Of a DNA stretch of 6,306 nucleotides, positions 1 through 5,563 are shown piece after piece. The notes below the pieces were generated by a model, which saw only the letters and a list, made by a program, of their open reading frames with translations, was not told where the DNA came from and ran no database searches. Numbering within the stretch: the stretch's first letter is position 1; every line of letters starts with the position of its first letter. A program made the translations under genes and the position numbers. Source of the stretch: JBOGWA01 sp050693155 (lineage in GTDB: Bacteria; Actinomycetota; UBA4738; CALAEC01); assembly GCA_050693155.1 (NCBI GenBank), contig JBOGWA010000012.1, forward strand, positions 1-6,306, written 5' to 3'.

Positions 1-18
1 TCCCTAAGGAGCGGCCCC

Positions 19-1653
19 ATGGCGCAGGCGAAGACTGTCGAACGCAAGAGCGCGACTCGCAAGACGACCCGGGCGCCCTCGGCGCCGAAAGAGGTTAAGA
101 GCTTCGACCCCGCCACCGGTGAGCTGATCGACAGCGTCCCGGTAACCACGCCCGCACAGGTGGAGAAGATCGACGAGGAAGTCGCGCGCATCCAGCCCGG
201 CTGGGGTCTCACGCCGATCGTCGAGCGGCTTGCGGTGATCCGCCGAGCCGCCGAGGTCCTCATCCGCCGAGGCGAGGAGCTCGGTCTGCTCGTCACCCGC
301 GAGCACGGCAAGACGCTCGTCGAGTCCTCGATCGTAGACGTGGGCCAGACGGTTCTCATCCTCGATTGGCTGGCGAGGTACGCGCACCGGTATCTCGCGC
401 CGGAGCGCATCCCCGACCCGCCCGCAACGAAGTACAAGCGCCACTGGGTGTTCCACCGACCGCTCGGGGTCGTCGGGATCATCGGCCCGTGGAACTACCC
501 CCTCGCGATCCCGATGGGGGAGGCGGCGTTCGCTCTGGCTGCCGGCAACGGCGTCATCCTGAAGCCATCGGAATACACCCCGCTCATCGCCGAGGAGATC
601 GCGAGCGTCTTTGCCGAGGCAGGTCTCCCCGACGGCGTCCTTCGGGTCATCCAGGGGTTCGGGGAGACCGGTGCTGCGCTCTGCAAGGCCGGCCCCGTCA
701 AGAAGATCTTTTTCACCGGCAGCACGGCAACGGGGCGAAAGGTGATGGAGACTGCGGCCCGGCACGGGAAACCGACCATGCTCGAGCTCGGCGGGAAGGA
801 CCCCGCGATCGTCTGCGCCGACGCCGACCTCGAGCGCGCGGTCAATGGCACGCTTTGGGCCGGTTTCTTCAACGAGGGGCAGACGTGCGTCTCGGTCGAA
901 CGCGTGTATGTCGACCGACGGGTGTACGACGACTACGTCTCGCTCCTCGTTGAGCGCGCGAAACGGATGCGGCCCGGAGACCCCAAGGAGCCCGACACGG
1001 ACATCGGTCCGATGAACAACCAGATGCAGTACGAAAAGGTCGTCGAGCAGCTGGAGGACGCGCGCGACCAGGGCGCGACGCTCGAGTGCGGCGGCCCCGT
1101 CGAAGTTCCGGACCTCAAAGGCAAGTTCATCGCGCCGACGGTCCTCACGGGAGTGGACCACTCGATGAAGATCATGACCGACGAGACCTTCGGGCCGGTC
1201 ATCCCAGTGATGCCGGTTGACTCCGAGCAGGAAGCGATCCGGCTCGCGAACGACACCCCGTACGGCCTCGGAGCGAGTATCTGGTCTCGGGACCTCACGC
1301 GGGCTCGCGTCCTCGCAGAGCAGATCGACGCCGGAATGGTCTGGATCAACGACCACGCGTATACCCACAGCCTCGGGCACCTGCCTTGGGGCGGGGTGAA
1401 GGACTCCGGGACGGGCGTCAAGTACTCGAAGTACGGCCTCTACGACATGAGCGAGATCCGGCTCATCGCTGAGGACTCTGGCCGGCTGCCCGCGGCGCAC
1501 TGGTACCCATACGACGAGGTGAAGAAGCGCGGGTTCGGGGCGGTCGTCGAGATTCTCGCGAGCAGCGGACGTGACCGGATCCGAGCTCTCCGGGAGCACC
1601 GTGTCGAGCTCGGGGCGCTGATCCGCCAACTTCGCGGCAAGAACGGCTCATAG
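19..1653 (+). CDS. NAD(P)-dependent aldehyde dehydrogenase (ALDH superfamily, class-3/SSADH-like)
   Basis: Predicted cytosolic enzyme that oxidises an aldehyde to the carboxylic acid with NAD(P)+. The full ALDH fold is present and the active site looks intact. PWNYP contains Asn159, which forms the oxyanion hole. KPSE contains Lys182, which binds the cofactor. LELGGKDP contains Glu256, the general base. NEGQTC contains the nucleophile Cys290. DETFGP (Glu389, Phe391) contacts the nicotinamide ribose. The ATG start is backed by TAAGGAG at 5-11, seven bases upstream. At 544 residues it is longer than the usual 450-500. The first 26 or so residues are a Lys/Arg/Thr/Ala-rich tail of low complexity, and about 60 residues follow the core, including a Trp-Tyr-Pro-Tyr motif near 495 and an Arg-rich helix. 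The substrate is unknown; succinate semialdehyde and aromatic aldehydes are both possible. A HAD hydrolase gene follows after 50 bp and may be co-transcribed. Confidence 0.95.
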   Translation: MAQAKTVERKSATRKTTRAPSAPKEVKSFDPATGELIDSVPVTTPAQVEKIDEEVARIQPGWGLTPIVERLAVIRRAAEVLIRRGEELGLLVTREHGKTLVESSIVDVGQTVLILDWLARYAHRYLAPERIPDPPATKYKRHWVFHRPLGVVGIIGPWNYPLAIPMGEAAFALAAGNGVILKPSEYTPLIAEEIASVFAEAGLPDGVLRVIQGFGETGAALCKAGPVKKIFFTGSTATGRKVMETAARHGKPTMLELGGKDPAIVCADADLERAVNGTLWAGFFNEGQTCVSVERVYVDRRVYDDYVSLLVERAKRMRPGDPKEPDTDIGPMNNQMQYEKVVEQLEDARDQGATLECGGPVEVPDLKGKFIAPTVLTGVDHSMKIMTDETFGPVIPVMPVDSEQEAIRLANDTPYGLGASIWSRDLTRARVLAEQIDAGMVWINDHAYTHSLGHLPWGGVKDSGTGVKYSKYGLYDMSEIRLIAEDSGRLPAAHWYPYDEVKKRGFGAVVEILASSGRDRIRALREHRVELGALIRQLRGKNGS

Positions 1654-1703
1654 GGAGGGCGGCCCGCAACAGGGGTCCGGGGGCTCAAGAAGCGGAGCCG
1701 CGA

Positions 1704-2405
1704 GTGGCGAGAAGCGGTTCTCCTGTGCAAGGCGGAGCGGTAGCCCCCGGTCAGATAGCGGTCGTCTTTCTCGACGTCGGCGGGCCGATCTACGAAGACG
1801 GTCCCTACTACCGGGCGCTGCTTCGCGCGATCGAAGAGGCTAACCCCGACGCCGACGAGCAGTCGTTCTGGGAAGAGTTCGAAGCCTGCCGTCGAGACCA
1901 AAACGGCTCGTTCACCCGGCGCCTCGTCGGTCGATTCGCTCCGAACTCGGACTACCACACGGTGGTCGATCGCGGACGCGAGCTCTGGGAATACCCACCG
2001 GAGACCCTCCAACCCGACGCGCGGCCGACGATCGAGCGGCTTGCCGGCCGTTACCGACTCGGCGTTCTCGCGAACCAGGAGCGCTGGATCCGGGAAACGT
2101 TGGCACGAGACAATCTCGCCGACTACTTCGAGATCTGGGGGATCTCCGCGGAGGTCGGTATGGAAAAGCCCGATCCCGGCATCTTCGAATGGGCGATCTC
2201 GGAGGCCGCGATTCCGGCCGAGCGATGCGTCATGGTCGGCGACCGGCTCGACAACGACATCGTGCCCGGAAGACGTCAGGGAATGCTCGGGGTTTGGCTT
2301 CTTCGCGGGGAGGCCCCCGACGAGCCGAGTGAGGAGCAGCTTGCGCACGCGGACGCCGCGATCAGATCGCTCGATGAGCTCCCCGAGACGCTGGAGCGCC
2401 TTTAG
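1704..2405 (+). CDS. HAD-superfamily hydrolase (subfamily I-like) with altered motifs I and II
   Basis: Likely soluble phosphatase-like hydrolase of 233 residues, a normal length for HAD enzymes with an alpha-helical cap. Motif I is FLDVGG: the nucleophile Asp24 is present, but the +2 position, usually the acid/base Asp, is Gly26. Motif II lies in GVLANQ, where Ala123 replaces the usual Ser/Thr. Motif III Lys155 lies in GMEKPDPGIFE. Motif IV is GDRLDND (Asp180, Asp185), which binds Mg2+. The cap is the helical stretch between about 35 and 105. The GTG start has a modest GGAG six bases upstream (1694-1697). A second in-frame GTG at 1725 is possible and would remove seven residues of a tail that is not conserved in the family. 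Gly at +2 is found in some HAD subfamilies, so activity is not ruled out. The substrate cannot be assigned. Its TAG stop overlaps the stop of the convergent CBS gene. Confidence 0.88.
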   Translation: MARSGSPVQGGAVAPGQIAVVFLDVGGPIYEDGPYYRALLRAIEEANPDADEQSFWEEFEACRRDQNGSFTRRLVGRFAPNSDYHTVVDRGRELWEYPPETLQPDARPTIERLAGRYRLGVLANQERWIRETLARDNLADYFEIWGISAEVGMEKPDPGIFEWAISEAAIPAERCVMVGDRLDNDIVPGRRQGMLGVWLLRGEAPDEPSEEQLAHADAAIRSLDELPETLERL

Positions 2406-2854
2406 GCCTTGCGCTTTGCCTCGGCCGCGGCAGCGAGCGTCGCTTGGCTGCTCTCGAGGTCCGGGAGCTCGTGCCCTCCGGTGATCTCGCCAATCGCCCA
2501 CTGTGTGAGGTCACGAATGGAGATGATGCCTGAGAGCTTCCCCTTCTCGACAACCGGCAGGTGGCGAATGCCGCGCTCGGCCATGATCCGCCCGGCCTCG
2601 GTGATGTCGGCTCCCGGTCCGACGGTCGCGAGATCCGTCGTCATCCGTTCGCCCACACGAGCCTGCGTGGGATCGGCCCCTTCCGCCACAAGGTTGACGA
2701 TGTCCCGCTCGGTCACGATGCCGGCCGGCTCACCGTTGCCCATGACGATTACGGACGAGATCCTGTTGTCCTGTAGCACCTTGGCCACGTCGGCGAACGA
2801 TTGGCCGGAGTCGACGGTCTTCACGTCCTTCGTCATGATGTCCGCGACGTTCAC
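2402..2854 (-). CDS. Tandem CBS-domain protein
   Basis: A 150-residue protein made almost wholly of one CBS pair (Bateman module). CBS1 spans about residues 1-57 and ends in GIVTERDIV; CBS2 spans about 68-122 and ends in GIISIRDLTQ. The Thr48-x-x-Asp51 and Ser112-x-x-Asp115 signatures usually contact the ribose of bound AMP, ATP or a related adenosyl ligand. The last 25 residues are an Ala/Lys-rich helix with no recognisable domain. There is no catalytic domain, transmembrane segment or DNA-binding domain, so it probably acts as a ligand-sensing partner of another protein. The start is GTG, supported by an ideal AGGAGG six bases upstream. It lies 33 bp downstream of the exchanger-like gene on the same strand, which suggests one operon and makes the exchanger a plausible partner (inference). 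Stand-alone CBS pairs are common, and many have no known target. Confidence 0.93.
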   Translation of the reverse strand: MNVADIMTKDVKTVDSGQSFADVAKVLQDNRISSVIVMGNGEPAGIVTERDIVNLVAEGADPTQARVGERMTTDLATVGPGADITEAGRIMAERGIRHLPVVEKGKLSGIISIRDLTQWAIGEITGGHELPDLESSQATLAAAAEAKRKA

Positions 2855-2860
2855 GGGGAA

Positions 2861-2866
2861 CCTCCT
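2861..2866 (-). promoter_or_regulatory. Shine-Dalgarno site of the CBS gene
   Basis: AGGAGG on the minus strand, followed by six bases (TTCCCC) and then GTG at 2854. This is the strongest ribosome-binding site in the window. It fixes the GTG as the start, because it places the initiator directly before the Asn-Val-Ala-Asp-Ile-Met opening typical of CBS1. Confidence 0.8.
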
Positions 2867-2887
2867 CGTCGTGGGCGAGCCATCAGC

Positions 2888-3805
2888 CTATACCGAGCTC
2901 GCAAGGACGAGCCAGGCCCCGTAACAGGCGAGTACGAAGGCTCCGAGCATCGGCCCCGCCCGTCCCCGCATGAGGAAGATGCCCGCCACGATCGCGTAGA
3001 GGAACGCCATAGCCAGAAACGCCAGGCCGGCGCCCGAGTCGAGCACGAGCGGTCGCACGAGCGCGGCGATCCCCAGCACTCCCGAGCTGAACGCCGCCAG
3101 CGTTCCGAACAGATTGCCGGTGGCGAGGTCGGGAATCCCCCGTCGGATCGGAAGGACCTCGAGCACGACTTCGTCGAGGGAGGCGAGGGTCCCGACGACG
3201 GCGGCTCCGATGAAACCCGCCGCGAGCGTCGTCCGTTCGAGGAGTCGCACCCCGCCCGAAACGAGAAGGTAGGCCCCGGCCGAGAGCCATACGAGCCCGA
3301 GCACCGTCCGGAACGCGAGCACGAACTTGGTGCGCCGTCCCCTGGGCTCCTCCGACAAAGCGTCCGAGACCCAACCCTCGCGGATGATGAAGGCGACGTA
3401 GGCCCCATAGAGAACCAGCACCAGCACGGCCTCGGCCCGGCTGACGAACCGGTCCGCAATAACCAGAGCGGCTCCGAGCAGCGGCGCCGCCGGCGCGAGC
3501 ACCATGGGCGCCGGTGGAGATTCGAGGGGTCTCCTCGCGAAGAGGAGCGCGGCTCCGAACGCTGCGCTGAACAGGAAGAGGACGGTCCCAAAGATCGAGC
3601 CGGCGGCGACGGCGGTTTGGCCGCGTCCCGCCGCGATCACCGCGGCGCCGACACCTTCGAAATCGACCCCGAAGAGCAGCGCGCCGACGAGGAACGCGGG
3701 AATCCCGGCGACGCGGGCGAGACCGGCAGCTCCGCGGACCGCGGCCTCGGCCCCCGCGTACAAAACGACCGCCCCGACCACGAGCAACCCAACCGCGACC
3801 AGCAT
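2888..3805 (-). CDS. Divergent CaCA-family (sodium/calcium exchanger-like) membrane protein
   Basis: Integral membrane protein of 305 residues with about ten hydrophobic segments in two halves, separated by a charged loop at about 143-160. Each half holds a remnant of the CaCA alpha repeat. In repeat 1, FGVDFEG (45-51) keeps the ion-binding Glu50, and AGSIFGT follows at 68-74. In repeat 2, GTLASLDE (205-212) keeps Glu212, and TGNLFGT follows at 229-235. Classical members read G-T/S-S-x-P-E and G-N-x-x-G-S-N. Here the Pro before each Glu is lost (Phe49, Asp211) and the final Asn is Thr in both halves. It therefore belongs to a divergent branch, and its ions (Na+, Ca2+, H+ or others) cannot be inferred. 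The ATG start has no upstream Shine-Dalgarno site, but a possible -10 element sits seven bases before it, as in leaderless genes. It probably forms an operon with the CBS gene. Confidence 0.82.
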   Translation of the reverse strand: MLVAVGLLVVGAVVLYAGAEAAVRGAAGLARVAGIPAFLVGALLFGVDFEGVGAAVIAAGRGQTAVAAGSIFGTVLFLFSAAFGAALLFARRPLESPPAPMVLAPAAPLLGAALVIADRFVSRAEAVLVLVLYGAYVAFIIREGWVSDALSEEPRGRRTKFVLAFRTVLGLVWLSAGAYLLVSGGVRLLERTTLAAGFIGAAVVGTLASLDEVVLEVLPIRRGIPDLATGNLFGTLAAFSSGVLGIAALVRPLVLDSGAGLAFLAMAFLYAIVAGIFLMRGRAGPMLGAFVLACYGAWLVLASSV

Positions 3806-3812
3806 TTCGCGA

Positions 3813-3818
3813 ACGATA
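3813..3818 (-). promoter_or_regulatory. Possible -10 element for leaderless transcription of the exchanger gene
   Basis: The minus strand reads TATCGT, which fits the TANNNT pattern of leaderless promoters, seven bases before the ATG at 3805. The gene has no ribosome-binding site in this spacer, which agrees with a transcript starting at or near the ATG. No good -35 match is seen 17 bases upstream. The call rests on a short motif and its spacing. Confidence 0.35.
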
Positions 3819-3831
3819 TGTCAGCCGAACG

Positions 3832-3846
3832 CCCGACATCGTCGGG
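3832..3846. promoter_or_regulatory. Perfect inverted repeat in the divergent promoter region (candidate operator)
   Basis: CCCGAC-ATC-GTCGGG is a 6-bp perfect inverted repeat around a 3-bp centre, in the 97-bp spacer between the divergent exchanger and HTH genes. Its centre lies about 34 bases upstream of the exchanger ATG, where the -35 region would be if transcription is leaderless. A dimeric regulator could bind here, and the adjacent LuxR-type protein is the obvious candidate. It is followed by only four A residues on the plus strand. Its position between divergent gene starts argues against a terminator. Confidence 0.45.
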
Positions 3847-3902
3847 AAAAGAGGCGACTACGCAAATCCCGATCGGTTGACGAGGCTTACGTATGGGAGG
3901 AG

Positions 3903-4109
3903 ATGGCCACTACCACAACGCTCACGCCTCGCCAGCTCGACGTGCTCCGTCTCGTCGCGGATGGCTACAAGTCCCCAGAGATCGCGGGCCAGCTCGGGCT
4001 GTCTCCCTACACCGTGAAGAACTACCTGGAACGAATCTACGATCGGCTAGGAGCGATGCATCGCGTCGATGCCGTCGCGATCGCCCTTCGCTCCGGCCTG
4101 ATGGACTAG
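3903..4109 (+). CDS. Stand-alone LuxR/GerE-type HTH DNA-binding protein
   Basis: A 68-residue protein that is essentially one LuxR C-terminal-like HTH domain. It opens with LTPRQLDVLRLVADG, where most members have LTxREREVL. The scaffold and recognition helices follow in SPEIAGQLGLSPYTVKNYLE (residues 24-43), then IYDRLGAMHRVDAVAIALRSGL, which matches the usual I-x-x-K-L ... R-x-x-A-V ... GL ending. There is no receiver, autoinducer-binding or ATPase domain, as in the spore regulator GerE. It probably acts as a small transcription factor, perhaps by dimerising through the last helix. The ATG start is odd: GGAGG at 3896-3900 lies only two bases before it, too close for an ideal ribosome site, and no in-frame upstream start exists in the spacer. 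The gene is divergent from the exchanger operon and converges on the flavin oxidase gene. Confidence 0.85.
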   Translation: MATTTTLTPRQLDVLRLVADGYKSPEIAGQLGLSPYTVKNYLERIYDRLGAMHRVDAVAIALRSGLMD

Positions 4110-4146
4110 CGCCCCCGAGACGGGTCGCGCTCCATCGTGAGATCGC

Positions 4147-4163
4147 TCACACCGTCGGTGTGA
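4147..4163. terminator. Perfect hairpin at the convergent gene ends (possible terminator)
   Basis: TCACACC-GTC-GGTGTGA forms a 7-bp perfect stem with a 3-base loop. It covers the TGA stop and last codons of the flavin oxidase gene and lies 38 bases past the stop of the HTH gene. Because it sits where two genes converge, it could end transcription from both sides. Neither side has a T tract, so it is not a canonical intrinsic terminator. The Thr-Pro-Thr-Val ending of the oxidase may also generate the repeat by chance. Confidence 0.4.
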
Positions 4164-5529
4164 TGTTCGCGTTCAGCCGGAAGAAGTTTGTGGGATCGTA
4201 GGTGTTCTTGAGGTCGACTAGCCGCTCGTAGTTCTCGCCGTACGACGCGCGGACCCGGTCTGCGGCGTCGTCCCCCAGATTGTTGACGTACTCCCCGCCC
4301 ATGGCGAACGGGGTCGACGCGTCCCACCATTCCCGGACCCACTGCCGGTGGGCGTCGGTCTCGGCCGGGTCGGTCCAGATGGCCAGGGGGGTACCGTCGT
4401 ATTGCCCCTCCCGGTGGAAGAAGGCGGTCTCCGTAGGGCCGATGCGGCCGGTCGCACCGCCGTACTGCTGGAACCCGATCGCGGATCGGGGAGAAGGGGC
4501 GCGCACGAAAGAGTCGATCGTCGTCTCGATCGCGTCGTCGCCGAGCTCGGTGAACAGGTGCGATTTCCAGTAGTAGTTGGGGCCGTAGGGAAGGGGATCC
4601 TCGGCGGGGGCTTGGAGATCGGTATAGGCGACCAGCCCGATCTGGTCGGCGATCGGCGAGCCAAACCGCCGAAGCGGTTCGAGCACCCGCTCCCCGTCCT
4701 GAGGGTCGCCCGTGTAGCAGACCGAGACGGCGAAGGCGCGTTCGCCGTCCGGCAGCGTCACGAGCGCGGCATCGGCGGAGACCTGGTCCGGGGCCGCCAG
4801 AGAGAAGTCGGCGTAGAAGCGAAGCGCCGGCCCCGCGCTCTCGAAGGGATGGATGACGGGGCCTCCGAGCACCTGTGGGCCGACCGGGTGAAGTCGGAAC
4901 TGGAAGGAGGTCACCACGCCGAAGTTCCCCCCTCCGCCACGAACGCCCCAGAACAGGTCCTCGTTCTCGTCCGGCCCTGCCTTCACCACCTCGCCGGATG
5001 CTGTGACGAGCTCGACCCCAAGGAGGTTGTCGCAGGCCAGTCCGTGTTTCCGAGCCAACCGACCGGCGCCGCCGCCGAGGGTGAGGCCCCCCACTCCCGT
5101 ATGAGGGACGACGCCTGTCGTGGTTGCCAGGCCGAACGCCTGGGTCGCGCGGTCGAGGTCTCCGAGGAGCGCACCGCCACCGACCCGGGCCGTACGAACC
5201 TCCGGGTCGACCTCGACCTCCCGCATCGGTGAGAGGTCGATCATGATGCCCCCGTCGCAGACGGCCATCCCCGCGATGTTGTGGCCACCGCCGCGGACAG
5301 AGGTGAGGACGTCGTGCTCGCGAGCGAACCGGATCGTCCCCACGACATCGTCGACGACGCCACATCGGACGATGAGCACAGGACGCTTGTCGATCATCCC
5401 GTTCCAGACCTTGCGAGCTCTCTCGTAGTCGTCCTCGCCTGGTCTCAAGAGCTGGCCATCGAGACGATCGGCGAACTCGGCGATCGCGGAGTCCTCGACG
5501 CCGACCTCGCCACCCGAGAGCCCGGCCAT
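4147..5529 (-). CDS. FAD-linked oxidase with berberine-bridge C-terminal domain
   Basis: Flavoprotein oxidase of 460 residues from the chosen ATG, a normal length for the bacterial berberine-bridge/6-hydroxynicotine oxidase group. The PCMH-type FAD domain spans about 45-220. RGGGHNIAG holds His83, the residue that normally carries the 8-alpha-histidyl FAD link. GVVPHTGVGGLTLGGG (139-154) is the pyrophosphate-binding region. Val occupies the position where doubly linked enzymes such as glucooligosaccharide oxidase have Cys, so a single covalent link is predicted. The C-terminal BBE segment runs from EYVNNLGDD (413-421) through NYERL to KNTYDPTNFFRLNANI. It probably oxidises an alcohol, amine or carbohydrate and passes electrons to O2; the substrate is unknown. 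The reading frame stays open for 52 more codons upstream, but these overlap the TldE-like gene and look non-coding. The ATG has only a weak ribosome site. The spacing to the upstream gene is 33 bp. Confidence 0.92.
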   Translation of the reverse strand: MAGLSGGEVGVEDSAIAEFADRLDGQLLRPGEDDYERARKVWNGMIDKRPVLIVRCGVVDDVVGTIRFAREHDVLTSVRGGGHNIAGMAVCDGGIMIDLSPMREVEVDPEVRTARVGGGALLGDLDRATQAFGLATTTGVVPHTGVGGLTLGGGAGRLARKHGLACDNLLGVELVTASGEVVKAGPDENEDLFWGVRGGGGNFGVVTSFQFRLHPVGPQVLGGPVIHPFESAGPALRFYADFSLAAPDQVSADAALVTLPDGERAFAVSVCYTGDPQDGERVLEPLRRFGSPIADQIGLVAYTDLQAPAEDPLPYGPNYYWKSHLFTELGDDAIETTIDSFVRAPSPRSAIGFQQYGGATGRIGPTETAFFHREGQYDGTPLAIWTDPAETDAHRQWVREWWDASTPFAMGGEYVNNLGDDAADRVRASYGENYERLVDLKNTYDPTNFFRLNANITPTV

Positions 5530-5563
5530 TGTGGTCTCTGGCAATGCTTTGGGTTCCGCTTCC

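Noticed and set aside
4..1629. 541-codon open frame antisense to the aldehyde dehydrogenase gene
   Set aside because: Its translation is Arg/Asp/Val-rich with no recognisable domain, and it mirrors a clearly real gene. GC-rich codon bias commonly leaves such antisense frames open.
1682..1699. GGCTC ... GAGCC hairpin before the HAD gene that could mask its ribosome site
   Set aside because: The stem is only 5 bp with an 8-base loop in GC-rich sequence, so chance is a sufficient explanation.
2801..3880. 359-codon open frame on the plus strand across the exchanger gene
   Set aside because: The product is highly charged (Glu/Arg/Asp) with no fold signature. It is the complement of a hydrophobic membrane-protein gene, a typical shadow.
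3877..3882. TTGACG as a -35 box for the HTH gene
   Set aside because: It matches five of six consensus bases, but the -10 position 17 bases on is GAGATG, and transcription would begin inside the gene. No workable promoter pairing is seen.
3504..3902. Possible N-terminal domain for the HTH protein, since the frame stays open upstream to 3504
   Set aside because: Upstream of the spacer the frame is antisense to the exchanger gene and gives low-complexity Ala/Thr/Pro/Arg sequence. No plausible in-frame start lies in the spacer, so the 68-residue form is preferred.
3893..4201. 102-codon frame starting ATGGGAGG just before the HTH gene
   Set aside because: It is out of frame with the conserved HTH domain and its product shows no motif, so it is an overlapping shadow.
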